Of a DNA stretch of 64,000 nt, positions 8,765 through 17,179 are shown in pieces. The stretch's first letter is position 1, and every line of letters begins with the position of its first letter. The notes beneath the pieces were generated by a model. That model ran no database searches. It was not told the origin of the DNA and was given only the letters and a program-made list of their open reading frames with translations. The position numbers and the translations under genes are program-made. The DNA comes from an uncultured Desulfosarcina sp. (GTDB lineage: Bacteria > Desulfobacterota > Desulfobacteria > Desulfobacterales > Desulfosarcinaceae), in contig NZ_OY764190.1 in the NCBI RefSeq assembly GCF_963668215.1, forward strand, positions 1,984,001-2,048,000. The letters are read 5' to 3'.

Positions 8765-10432
8765 ATGGAACAAGCTCGATTGCTTCTGGCCATAGGTCTA
8801 TCTTTTCTGGTGCTTTTTGTTTGGAGCATGTTTTTTACGGAAAAGCCACCGGTTAACCAAACTGCGGAAACGGAGACGGTGGAACAAGCAGCAATGCCGG
8901 TGGACCGTGACGAACGGGAACAGCCACCGGCAGCGGCGAATGAAACTGTTCAGCCCGCAGTGAAGACTGCAGGGACGAGCCAGGCTACAGAGATCCAAGC
9001 GAGCCGTGAAATCAAGGTTGAAACCCCGTTTTACAATGTTCGTATCACCACCCGGGGTGCCACCGTAACCAGCTATGTTTTAAACGAATATCGGGAGGCC
9101 GTCGAAGTTGACGCACCCAAAAAGCAGCTGATCCCCAAAGAAATTCAAGGCGGCCTTTTTCATGCATCCATGTCTAATCGATCTATCCAAGGCCTGGAAG
9201 ATGCCGTTTTCACCGTAGACAGGAACGAAAGTGATATTCGGGTCAATGAAGAAAAAAAATCGCTGGCGCTTCATTGGATATCAAAGGACGGTGTTACCGT
9301 CAGCAAGATTTTTACTTTCGACCCGCAATCCTACATGATCGACTTGAAGATCGTTTTGTCTAACAATGGAATTGAGAGGGTCGCCGACAGCCTTGAGCTT
9401 TCTTTAAGAAGCCCCGTTATGAAAGACAAAGGATATGGTTTTGTGGGGCCGAGCGCGCTGATCGACAGTAAATTGGAACAGGTAAAAGCCAAGAAGATAG
9501 AGGACAAAAACGAGTTCAACGGAAAAATAAGTTGGATTGGCGTCGAGGATCGTTACTTTATTTCAAGCATCATCCCCGGAGAGGAAACAGAGGGGAGGAT
9601 GAAATTGGCGCTGAACGACGAAACGATTACCAACAAACTGGTGAATCCGGCTTTTGAATTGGCTCCCGGATCTTCAAAGGAATTTCAGTTTTACCTCTTT
9701 ATGGGTCCGAAGAGCATGGACCTGCTTAGCCATTTGGGACACGGATTGGATAAGGCCCTGAATTTTGGGTTTTTCGATATTCTAGCCAAGCCCTGTCTCT
9801 GGTTCATGAATCAGATCCACAGCGTGATTCCAAATTATGGTGTCGCGATTATTTTACTGACCATTTTTACCAAGATTCTTCTCTGGCCGCTGGGAAACAA
9901 GAGCTACAAATCCATGAGCGAGATGAAGAAACTCCAACCCTTGATGACCGAAATAAGGGAAAAATACAAAGACGACAAACAGAAGATGAACCAGGAGTTG
10001 ATGGCATTGTACCGAACGTACAAAGTCAACCCAATGGGGGGCTGTCTTCCAATGGTTCTTCAGATCCCAGTATTCTTTGCGCTATACCGGATGCTTTACC
10101 AGGCGATCGAACTGCGGCACGCGCCATTTTTTCTATGGATCAATGACTTGTCTGCACCGGATCGGCTTTTCGATTTCGGCTTTTCCATTCCCTTTATGGA
10201 ACCGCCTTATGGGATTCCCGTTTTGACAATCGTTATGGGAGCAACCATGCTGCTTCAGCAAAAAATGTCTCCCCCTCCCGGCGACCCCACCCAGGCGAAA
10301 ATGATGATGCTCATGCCGCTGGTTTTTACCTTTATTTTTATCAATTTTTCCTCTGGACTGGTTCTTTACTGGCTTGTCAATAACGTGCTCTCCATCAGCC
10401 AGCAGTACTATGTCCAAAAAAAGAATCAATAG
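8765..10432 (+). CDS. yidC: Membrane protein insertase YidC
   Basis: A 555-residue proteobacterial-type YidC. I use the ATG at 8765, preceded by AAGGAG, because it places the first membrane segment (LLLAIGLSFLVLFVWSMFF) at the N terminus. The in-frame upstream extension would overlap the region just after yidD without any signal logic. Residues about 25-75 are a Pro/Glu/Thr-rich linker, about 80-345 the periplasmic beta-sandwich domain, and about 355-550 the conserved five-helix insertase core (MGGCLPMVLQIPVFFALYRML and VLYWLVNNVLSISQQ). It inserts and folds inner-membrane proteins with Sec or on its own. Confidence 0.96.
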   Translation: MEQARLLLAIGLSFLVLFVWSMFFTEKPPVNQTAETETVEQAAMPVDRDEREQPPAAANETVQPAVKTAGTSQATEIQASREIKVETPFYNVRITTRGATVTSYVLNEYREAVEVDAPKKQLIPKEIQGGLFHASMSNRSIQGLEDAVFTVDRNESDIRVNEEKKSLALHWISKDGVTVSKIFTFDPQSYMIDLKIVLSNNGIERVADSLELSLRSPVMKDKGYGFVGPSALIDSKLEQVKAKKIEDKNEFNGKISWIGVEDRYFISSIIPGEETEGRMKLALNDETITNKLVNPAFELAPGSSKEFQFYLFMGPKSMDLLSHLGHGLDKALNFGFFDILAKPCLWFMNQIHSVIPNYGVAIILLTIFTKILLWPLGNKSYKSMSEMKKLQPLMTEIREKYKDDKQKMNQELMALYRTYKVNPMGGCLPMVLQIPVFFALYRMLYQAIELRHAPFFLWINDLSAPDRLFDFGFSIPFMEPPYGIPVLTIVMGATMLLQQKMSPPPGDPTQAKMMMLMPLVFTFIFINFSSGLVLYWLVNNVLSISQQYYVQKKNQ

Positions 10433-10447
10433 TTTTCGGAGGCAACC

Positions 10448-11236
10448 ATGCCCGAGGTAATCGAATTTCAAGGAAAAGATGTAGAACAGGCGTTAAAGAA
10501 CGCCAGTGACACCCTAAATATTCCAAAATCGAAAATTAAGCATGAAGTTATCGCATATGGATCAACGGGAATTTTCGGGCTCGTTGGTGTAAAAAAAGCA
10601 AAAATAAAGGTTTTCGTACAGAAGAAAAACGTTGAGAACCAACAACGTAAAGAGCCGGAACCAGCGGAAACGCAAGCAAAGAAAAACGATTTCAAAGAAA
10701 AAGAAAAAACTACGGATGCCGAGCAATCCGAAGTGGGGCTTCCTGTCGATGAAGCGTCGATTGCCTATGGTAAACAGGCATTGGAAACAATCGTAACAAG
10801 CATATCAGAAGAGGCCGACATTCGATGCGAGCAGGAGAAGGGAAAACTGATTTATAGAATCTCCGGTGGTAAAAGCGGCGTATTGATCGGCAAAAGAGGA
10901 CAAACGCTGGAAGCGATTCAGTATCTGCTTGAAAAGATGGTCAACAAAAAAAGTGACAATCGAATCCGCGTGCTTGTGGATGTAGAAGGTTACTTGGCCA
11001 AGCGTAAAAGCAATCTTCAACAGATGGCAATGCGGATGGCAGAAAAAGCGAAAAGAACGAAAAAGCCGGTGACCATTGGCCAGATGAATTCCCATGACCG
11101 GAGGATTGTGCATATCCAGCTAAAAGATGAAAAAGGCGTTCGCACGCAGAGTTTAGGAGATGGGTATTATCGAAAATTGATGATTTTTCCTAAAAGGCAG
11201 GGCTTTAGGAAAAAGAAGACCTCGAACAGCCAATAA
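10448..11236 (+). CDS. khpB: RNA-binding protein KhpB/Jag (Jag_N, KH, R3H)
   Basis: A 262-residue Jag homologue. Residues 1-50 are the Jag_N domain (EVIEFQGKDVEQALKNASDTL). Residues about 55-95 are a charged linker. A KH domain spans about 110-180 (ISGGKSGVLIGKRGQTLEAIQYLLEKM, with the GKRG loop). An R3H domain follows (about 185-250: MNSHDRRIVHIQL). It binds RNA in the cytoplasm, together with KhpA in firmicutes, and is tied to cell envelope growth there. It follows yidC by 15 bp in the conserved order. Confidence 0.93.
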   Translation: MPEVIEFQGKDVEQALKNASDTLNIPKSKIKHEVIAYGSTGIFGLVGVKKAKIKVFVQKKNVENQQRKEPEPAETQAKKNDFKEKEKTTDAEQSEVGLPVDEASIAYGKQALETIVTSISEEADIRCEQEKGKLIYRISGGKSGVLIGKRGQTLEAIQYLLEKMVNKKSDNRIRVLVDVEGYLAKRKSNLQQMAMRMAEKAKRTKKPVTIGQMNSHDRRIVHIQLKDEKGVRTQSLGDGYYRKLMIFPKRQGFRKKKTSNSQ

Positions 11237-11257
11237 CCGCCAGAGGCGGTCACTTGT

Positions 11258-12637
11258 ATGAACTCTTCCACGATTGCCGCTATTTCAACCCCCGTAGGAC
11301 CTGGAGGCATTGGCATTATAAGAATTTCGGGTCCTGAATCGTTGAACATTTTGAAACGCGTTTTTGTCCGGGAAAGCAATGATGCCGAGTTTTATTCCCA
11401 CCGCGTTTATTATGGAAAAATTTTTGATCCAAAAAAAGGACTTTTGATTGACGAGGCATTGGCGATCTTCATGCAGGCACCAAAAAGCTTCACCCGGGAA
11501 GACGTTGTTGAGTTGCAGTCGCATTCCGGTTTTGTTGTTTTGGACCGCATTTTAAGCGCTGTTCTGGATAGCGGGGCGTCGTTGGCCGAGGCCGGCGAAT
11601 TTACCAAAAGAGCTTTTCTGAACGGTAGAATCGATTTGAGTCAAGCGGAAGCCGTAATCGACATGATCTCGGCACCTTGTGAGGCAGCCGTTCATATAGC
11701 CAGCCAACAAATGTCGGGGTTGCTAAAAGAAAGCGTCGAAGATATCCGTTCAGCATTAATGGGGTTGCGAACCCGGATTGAAGCTAAGTTGGAGTTTTTT
11801 GAAGAGGGCTCTACGTCAGAGGATCAAGATTTCGTTCTTAAGTCGATAAAACGGGAGATACTCCCTAAAATCGAAAAGCTCATTCAAAACCAGAAAGATT
11901 CCGCCATCTACCGAGATGGCATACTGTTATCCATAGCGGGCCTGCCCAATGTTGGAAAATCGAGCTTGTTGAATCAGTTGGTTCAAAAAGAAACGGCAAT
12001 TGTGTCGGAGGTGCCCGGAACGACGCGAGACATCGTAAGGGAATATTTAACCATCCAAGGGGTGCCTATTGTTCTTTGCGATACGGCAGGGCTTCACGAC
12101 AGCATCGATCCTGTAGAATGCCTGGGGATCGAAAGAACCAGAAACCAGATTCAGCAATCGGATACCATCTTGTTTGTTATAGACGCCTCCCGCCCTTTGA
12201 TGGACGAAGAAAAGCGTTTGATCGAATCATTGAAAACGAAGCGAACATTTTTCTTGCTCAATAAAATCGATATTTCTGATAAAAATAGAGTTGATGCGTT
12301 AAAAACACAGATCCAGCAGGACAAAGTGGTAACCATATCCGCAAAAACCGGAGAGGGAATAGATGCGCTCAAAGATATGCTGTTCAGGGGAATTGTGGAA
12401 AGTGATTTCGTAAAGCATCACGAAGTCGGCATTCCTAATATCAGGCAGCGGAAATTGCTGGAAAAAGCCGCTGAAAAACTTAAACGATGCAACAGGGAAA
12501 TCGTAAAAGGAATCTCGGAGGACATGGTTTCAGAAGGCCTGAAAGAAGTGGTGGCTATTATGGAGAATATCATTGGAAGCAGGGATCGCGAAGATCTCTA
12601 TGATACGATTTTCAGCCAATTTTGCATCGGCAAATAG
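11258..12637 (+). CDS. mnmE: tRNA modification GTPase MnmE
   Basis: A 459-residue MnmE/TrmE. The N-terminal folate-binding domain opens with TIAAISTPVGPGGIGIIRISG. The G domain is inserted in the helical domain, with G1 GLPNVGKSSL (about residue 228), G3 DTAGLHD and G4 NKID. The C terminus is the catalytic FCIGK with the essential cysteine. With MnmG it installs the cmnm5/nm5 group on U34 of certain tRNAs. mnmG, rsmG and parAB, which often follow mnmE, are absent here; instead a parS site and a Cys-cluster gene follow. Confidence 0.96.
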   Translation: MNSSTIAAISTPVGPGGIGIIRISGPESLNILKRVFVRESNDAEFYSHRVYYGKIFDPKKGLLIDEALAIFMQAPKSFTREDVVELQSHSGFVVLDRILSAVLDSGASLAEAGEFTKRAFLNGRIDLSQAEAVIDMISAPCEAAVHIASQQMSGLLKESVEDIRSALMGLRTRIEAKLEFFEEGSTSEDQDFVLKSIKREILPKIEKLIQNQKDSAIYRDGILLSIAGLPNVGKSSLLNQLVQKETAIVSEVPGTTRDIVREYLTIQGVPIVLCDTAGLHDSIDPVECLGIERTRNQIQQSDTILFVIDASRPLMDEEKRLIESLKTKRTFFLLNKIDISDKNRVDALKTQIQQDKVVTISAKTGEGIDALKDMLFRGIVESDFVKHHEVGIPNIRQRKLLEKAAEKLKRCNREIVKGISEDMVSEGLKEVVAIMENIIGSRDREDLYDTIFSQFCIGK

Positions 12638-12653
12638 TGTTTCACGTGAAACA
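12638..12653. other. parS centromere site (perfect 16-bp palindrome)
   Basis: TGTTTCACGTGAAACA matches the ParB-binding parS consensus at every position and is a perfect palindrome. It starts on the base immediately after the mnmE stop codon and ends 18 bp before the next gene. Such sites cluster near oriC, which agrees with the rpmH-to-mnmE synteny directly upstream. The parA/parB genes are not in the window. It is the only copy I found here. Confidence 0.9.
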
Positions 12654-12671
12654 ATTTTTGGGAGAAAAAGA

Positions 12672-13355
12672 ATGATCGCTGAACTGGAGCCTATTTTCGA
12701 AAAATACGAGGCCATCGTTAAACAAGTTGATGAGGTTTTTGAAAAGGTGCGTTCCGACCACCCGGATTGTGTGAAGTGTACGTTGGAATGTGCGGATTGT
12801 TGCCATGCCCTTTTCGACCTTTCCCTGGTGGAGGCGATTTACATCAATCGCAAGTTTCTGGAAACGCTTGAAGATAAAAAGGCGGACATCCTTGAGGAGG
12901 CCAACCGGATCGACCGAAGGCTTCACCAAATGAAAAGAAAAGCGTTTAAAGCTGTAGAAAACGGTCAGAAAGCCGAAGAACAGGTCGTTTTGGAAATGGC
13001 GGCGGAGCGGTCGCGATGCCCCTTGTTGAATAAAGAAAACCGCTGCGACTTGTATGCTTTCCGGCCGATAACCTGCCGATTGTACGGCATTCCAACCGCC
13101 ATCGATGGACGGGGGCATACGTGCGGCTTGTCGGGGTTTAAAGAGGGGGTGTCGTACCCAACGGTGAATCTGGATGCCGTCAATGCCAAGCTGAAAGACC
13201 TATCTCAGGAGATCGTCACGGTTTTACGGTCAAAACATGTGAAAATGGGCGATGTTCTCATGCCTGTTTCCATGGCGCTTTTGACCGTTTTCGACAAAGA
13301 ATATTTGGGGGTTCCGTCTGAGGACACAAAGGAGCCCACCGAGGAACAGGATTAG
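12672..13355 (+). CDS. YkgJ-family cysteine-cluster protein
   Basis: A 227-residue protein starting at the ATG at 12672, 7 nt after GGGAG. The longer in-frame start would overlap mnmE and run across the parS palindrome. It has the CxxCxxCC-type arrangement CVKCTLECADCC near the N terminus and RCPLLNKENRCDLYAFRPITCRLYGIP in the middle, the two Cys clusters typical of YkgJ (PF03692) proteins, thought to bind zinc or an Fe-S cluster. Residues about 60-110 look helical. The reaction is unknown. It forms a tight pair with the next gene (9 bp gap). Confidence 0.78.
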   Translation: MIAELEPIFEKYEAIVKQVDEVFEKVRSDHPDCVKCTLECADCCHALFDLSLVEAIYINRKFLETLEDKKADILEEANRIDRRLHQMKRKAFKAVENGQKAEEQVVLEMAAERSRCPLLNKENRCDLYAFRPITCRLYGIPTAIDGRGHTCGLSGFKEGVSYPTVNLDAVNAKLKDLSQEIVTVLRSKHVKMGDVLMPVSMALLTVFDKEYLGVPSEDTKEPTEEQD

Positions 13356-13364
13356 GGTGATGCG

Positions 13365-13709
13365 ATGACCGGTGATTACTCCGATGACGAAAAGAAAAAA
13401 GCGGTTTTCGATTCCATGTCGCCCAGGCGGCAAAAACATATATTAAATAAGGTCGGCTACGACAAATGGAATCCTTTCGAAGAGCCCAAGGATCCCATCG
13501 ATATTAGGACCGACAAGACCAAGCGTACTTCCCAAATGCTGGTTCGTGAGTTTTTACAAGCCTGCCCCATGGAGCGGTATTCCAACAGTTACGGTCGCGG
13601 TGTTCTGGAAATGGCTATGGGTATTGTTAACAACGAGGACCGTTTCCTCGCTATGTATGATTTTGCCCTCTGGTACAAAGAGTTGCTGGAAAAAGAGGGG
13701 CGTGAATAG
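13365..13709 (+). CDS. Conserved hypothetical protein, 114 aa
   Basis: I do not recognise a named family. The protein is soluble and highly charged, with an N-terminal DDEKKKAVFDSMSPRRQKHILNK stretch, a middle DPIDIRTDKTKRT and a C-terminal helical part ending FALWYKELLEKEGRE. No membrane segment and only one cysteine. The good coding character, the close coupling to the upstream YkgJ gene and a plausible start support it as real. A regulatory or structural partner of the Cys-cluster protein is possible but not shown. Confidence 0.7.
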   Translation: MTGDYSDDEKKKAVFDSMSPRRQKHILNKVGYDKWNPFEEPKDPIDIRTDKTKRTSQMLVREFLQACPMERYSNSYGRGVLEMAMGIVNNEDRFLAMYDFALWYKELLEKEGRE

Positions 13710-13774
13710 AAAACGCAATGACCGGCCACAAAATATACGACCATGCTGCCGTGTCGAGCGTGATGATGGTTTGA

Positions 13775-14620
13775 ATGGACAGCCTGGACCATCAAATTCT
13801 TCATTATATCTCTGAGTCTCGCAACAGCGTCAGTTTTCGGCGTTTACATCAACGGTTCAAATACGTCCACCAATTGGAAGCAAAACCGTTGAAACAGGCC
13901 GTCAAGCGCCTGGTTCAAGAGGGACGGCTTTGCTATCGCACCGATTTCGGCAGTACCTACCTCGATATCGCCATGAATGGCCCGGTGAAGATCTCTGAAC
14001 ATGTTTTTCTCAAACCACCAGCGAGCCGTTCAATTGCCGGCCAGGGAGAATGGGAAATTCTCCTGGAGAAAGGCGCTGCCTTCGGACGTGGCGATCACCC
14101 GACGACGCGTTTAGCCATCCAACTGATCGATGACCTTCTGCACGATACGTTCTGGAAGGAGAAAAAGCATTCGATAATGGCCATCGATATTGGAACCGGA
14201 TCGGGGGTGTTGGCCATCGTTGCAGCAGTAATCGGGGTGGGAAGAGTCAAAGCGGTAGACATCGACCCGTGTGCGATTTTTGAAGCTCGGGCCAACATCC
14301 AATTGAACAAAATGGAAAAACAGGTGGTGTTGATCGACGATCTTCAGCAGGTTGACAGCGGGTGTTGTGATCTGATTTTGGCCAATCTTCGGACGCCGAC
14401 CCTGATGGGCTTTCTTCCAAAAATTCTGGATTTGGCCTCAATCGATAGTACGCTCATTTTTTCAGGAATGCGTACAGACGAAACCGTCTTTGTGTGTGAT
14501 CGATATCGAGCCGCCGGTTTTTTTCAGGTTAAATTGTGTTCGGAAAAGGACTGGAGCGCGTTAATCCTCTCCAGAGGCGATTTCCTGAGGGATACTGGCA
14601 AACGCACACTGGGATATTGA
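13775..14620 (+). CDS. PrmA-like methyltransferase with N-terminal winged-helix region
   Basis: A 281-residue protein. Residues about 1-75 look like a winged-helix domain (LDHQILHYISESRNSVSFRRLHQRF). The rest is a class I SAM methyltransferase of the PrmA family: FGRGDHPTTRLAIQLI (compare FGTGxHPTT in PrmA), motif I IDIGTGSGVLAIVAA, acidic loop AVDIDPCAI, and NLRTPTLM in place of the NI(L)xPL motif. PrmA trimethylates ribosomal protein L11. The changed N-terminal domain, which recognises L11 in PrmA, suggests a different substrate. The start ATG at 13775 lacks a strong ribosome-binding site. Confidence 0.7.
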   Translation: MDSLDHQILHYISESRNSVSFRRLHQRFKYVHQLEAKPLKQAVKRLVQEGRLCYRTDFGSTYLDIAMNGPVKISEHVFLKPPASRSIAGQGEWEILLEKGAAFGRGDHPTTRLAIQLIDDLLHDTFWKEKKHSIMAIDIGTGSGVLAIVAAVIGVGRVKAVDIDPCAIFEARANIQLNKMEKQVVLIDDLQQVDSGCCDLILANLRTPTLMGFLPKILDLASIDSTLIFSGMRTDETVFVCDRYRAAGFFQVKLCSEKDWSALILSRGDFLRDTGKRTLGY

Positions 14621-14763
14621 CGGCGGGCAGATCGTCCAGTAGCGGCGGGCTCACAGATCATATGTTAACCGCCCGTTATTACTAAATATTTGTTGGAAAT
14701 TGCGAGTTCCCGACCTGAGCCAACCGTAAAACCACGCATCAGTGCCACAGGCGCCCCGTTTTG

Positions 14764-15072
14764 CTATTTTTCTGACGCAAACGAGGTGCCCAGGTGATAT
14801 TCCTCATACTGGGTTGGCCGTGTCTGATAAATCTCCAGCATGGCTTCATAGGTTTTGCGCTCCTCACTGTTTTTCCAGGCCAACCAGGATTCCATATTCT
14901 GCCACGTTGCGATGACAGCCATGTTTTCGGGGAAGTCCTTCTGCATGAGTGTTTCCCCGGAAATATAGCCCGGTTGATCCATGGCGATGGTCCGGATTTT
15001 GTTAAGCAGAGATAGAATTTGAGGGCGGTTCTCATCGGCGAAACGGCGTTTGATAATAATTTTGGCGATCAT
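14764..15072 (-). CDS. Antibiotic biosynthesis monooxygenase (ABM) domain protein
   Basis: A 102-residue dimeric alpha-beta barrel protein: MIAKIIIKRRFADENR, then LLNKIRTIAMDQPGYISGETL, then ENMAVIATWQNMESWLAWKNSEER, the classic ABM/DUF arrangement. The start at 15072 is preceded by GGAGGG. Members range from quinol monooxygenases to haem-degrading enzymes, and many have no known activity. It stands alone between the PrmA-like gene (convergent) and the oad operon, so context does not refine its role. Confidence 0.75.
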   Translation of the reverse strand: MIAKIIIKRRFADENRPQILSLLNKIRTIAMDQPGYISGETLMQKDFPENMAVIATWQNMESWLAWKNSEERKTYEAMLEIYQTRPTQYEEYHLGTSFASEK

Positions 15073-15226
15073 GGCTCCCTCCACGAATTAGGATAAGCAA
15101 GAAATGGAATCGGCGTGTGGCGAGCGGATCGGTAAAGCCGGCAGGTAAGATTGGCGTGACGGTAATGCTGGGCCGACCCCTTTTTAGTTCAGTTATAAGG
15201 ATGGCATAGGCTGCTTCGAGGGGTCA

Positions 15227-15268
15227 AGAAAAAAACAAAGCCGGAAAGGATGTCCCCCTCCAGCTTTG
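15227..15268 (-). terminator. Rho-independent terminator of the oadGB-like operon
   Basis: Read on the minus strand, CAAAGCTGGA ... TCCGGCTTTG forms a stem with one G-T pair and is followed directly by a run of seven or more T. It lies 25 bp after the stop of the decarboxylase beta-subunit gene, in the right orientation. Confidence 0.8.
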
Positions 15269-15292
15269 ATTTTGTTTCGTCAACGATTGTGG

Positions 15293-16417
15293 TCAGACCA
15301 TAAAGCTCCACAAAATGCCTGCACAGATAGCAGAGCCGATGACGCCGGAGGAGTTGCAGGCCATCGCGTGCATCAGCAGAAAGTTGGAAGGATCCTCTTT
15401 TTGTCCCATCAGATGGACTTCCCGGGCGGAGCCGGGTACAGCGGAAACGCCGGCAGCACCCAGCAAAGGATTTATTTTTTCCTTTAAAAAAAGATTCATG
15501 ATTTTGGCAAAAATCAATCCGGAAGCCGTGGCAATGCTGAACGCGATAGCACCCAGGAAAAAGATGCCGATGGATTTGGTGGTTAGAAAAACGTCAGCCT
15601 GAGTACTTGCGCCTACGGTGAATCCGAGAAAGATCGTGGCGGTATCGATGATGGCGTTGCTGGCGGTCTTGGCAAGGCGGTCGACCACGCAGCTGACTTT
15701 CAGCAGGTTGCCGAAAAAGAAGGTACCCAGCAGAGGAATCGATGCGGGAGCCAAAAAGCAGCATAAAAACAGCCCGATAACTGGGAAGATCAACAGCTCC
15801 TGCCGGGAAACCGGACGTGGGTCGGGCATATGGATGCGGCGTTCGGCTTTGGTCGTCAGCAGTTTCATGATCGGCGGTTGAATAAGTGGAATCAGCGCCA
15901 TGTAAGAGTATGCCGCAATGGCAATGGGTCCGATCAGATGGGGGGCCAGCTTTGCGGTCAGAAAGATGGAGGTCGGTCCATCGGCACCGCCGATAATGGC
16001 AATGGAGGCGGCCTCTTTAGGGAGAAATCCCAGGGCCAGGGCGCTCAGCAAGGTAAAGAAAATTCCCATCTGGGCCGCAGCACCCAAAAGCATCAGCTTT
16101 GGCCGGGCCAGCAGGGATGAAAAGTCCGTCATCGCTCCCAACCCTAAAAATACAATGGACGGATAGACGCCGGTGGTGACACCGAAATAAAGGTAGTGCA
16201 AAACACTGTTGGGCTCATAGATCCCCAACCCGAAGCCTTTGAAAAAGGGAACGTTTCCAACGAGGACGCCAAAACCGATGGGCAGAAGCAGTAGGGGTTC
16301 GTATTCTTTGGCAATGGCAAGATAAACGAAAAGAATACCAACTCCCCACATCAAAAAATGCCGGTAGTCGGCAAGATAGTATCCAGTATTCGTGAGAAAT
16401 TGAACCAATAGATCCAT
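15293..16417 (-). CDS. oadB: Na+-translocating decarboxylase beta subunit (OadB/GcdB/MmdB family)
   Basis: A 374-residue polytopic membrane protein with the family core GGADGPTSIFLTAKLAPHL (about residues 143-161) and YMALIPLIQPPIM, the region carrying the Na+ and proton pathway in oxaloacetate, methylmalonyl-CoA and glutaconyl-CoA decarboxylases. Nine or more hydrophobic segments are visible. It couples biotin decarboxylation to Na+ export. The carboxyltransferase (alpha) and biotin carrier subunits are not adjacent, so which acid is decarboxylated cannot be told from here. It follows the gamma-like subunit by 14 bp. Confidence 0.92.
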   Translation of the reverse strand: MDLLVQFLTNTGYYLADYRHFLMWGVGILFVYLAIAKEYEPLLLLPIGFGVLVGNVPFFKGFGLGIYEPNSVLHYLYFGVTTGVYPSIVFLGLGAMTDFSSLLARPKLMLLGAAAQMGIFFTLLSALALGFLPKEAASIAIIGGADGPTSIFLTAKLAPHLIGPIAIAAYSYMALIPLIQPPIMKLLTTKAERRIHMPDPRPVSRQELLIFPVIGLFLCCFLAPASIPLLGTFFFGNLLKVSCVVDRLAKTASNAIIDTATIFLGFTVGASTQADVFLTTKSIGIFFLGAIAFSIATASGLIFAKIMNLFLKEKINPLLGAAGVSAVPGSAREVHLMGQKEDPSNFLLMHAMACNSSGVIGSAICAGILWSFMV

Positions 16418-16431
16418 TTGTCAATCCTTGA

Positions 16432-16842
16432 TTATTCGGAAGAGGGTTGCCATGAGAAGTTGCCGTCACCTTTAGGAACCAGTATTCCCGCTTCTCTGAG
16501 TCGATTGATGCTTAGATGCGGGTGTGGCAGCTGCATCTCTTTGGTTTTTCGATGGAGGTCAACCAGCGAGAACACTTCTCCAATTTCTTCGGTCAGCACC
16601 TTGTAAATCCCGGCAACGGTTTCAAGATCGTCCGGCAGGGTTTCCGGCGCAGGCTTCACCACTTTGGGTTTTGCCACAGGGGGCGCTGGTGCAGGTTTCG
16701 GGTTCTTTTCGATCAGCGAGGTAAATCGCGGGAGCATGGAAATTAAAAACGAAAGCACGGCAAGGCCGGAAAGTACGATGCAGGCACCTGCGCCGGCCAT
16801 CGCCCATCCATTGGCTTGCTGGATGGCTGCTAACCCGTACAT
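16432..16842 (-). CDS. OadG-like gamma subunit with C-terminal winged-helix-like region
   Basis: A 136-residue protein. One N-terminal transmembrane helix (ACIVLSGLAVLSFLISMLPRF) is followed by a Pro/Ala/Lys linker (PKPAPAPPVAKPKVVKPAPE), the layout of OadG-type gamma subunits that anchor the alpha subunit to OadB. The last about 60 residues (VAGIYKVLTEEIGEVFSLVDLHRK to the end) look like a small helical or winged-helix fold rather than the usual His-rich zinc tail. It is cotranscribed with the beta subunit. The family call rests on topology and neighbour more than on sequence. Confidence 0.7.
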   Translation of the reverse strand: MYGLAAIQQANGWAMAGAGACIVLSGLAVLSFLISMLPRFTSLIEKNPKPAPAPPVAKPKVVKPAPETLPDDLETVAGIYKVLTEEIGEVFSLVDLHRKTKEMQLPHPHLSINRLREAGILVPKGDGNFSWQPSSE

Positions 16843-17179
16843 GGAATCCTCCTATTTGAAACAATGTTAAACGGCCTTTAAAACGACAAAGAAAAGGCCC
16901 AGGTTATTATCAGGATCTTCACATCGATCCCTTCTTTGCCAGAATGGTTAAGGATCATAACAGAAAAAGAATGTCAATGCTAAAGCAAAACCCTGTGGAA
17001 AATCAAAATTTTTCTGACATGATACCTTTTTTATGTCCGATGTCGATCCTCTTGTTACAAAAGCCAAAGGAAAACGGCAAACCGATTGTTGACTTCAGGA
17101 ATCGGATCATCGTAGTAGAAAGCTTTGTTTTCATCGAAAAAGAATGTGTCAAAGGGTATAATAATAAAAGGAGGAGCGG
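16843..17179. other. Divergent intergenic region, oad operon / BMP transporter
   Basis: 337 bp of relatively AT-rich sequence between the divergent oad-like operon and the transporter operon. A TTGACT at 17089-17094 could be a -35 element for the plus-strand operon, but I see no convincing -10. The short plus-strand frames here look non-coding. No repeat or hairpin of note. Confidence 0.5.
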
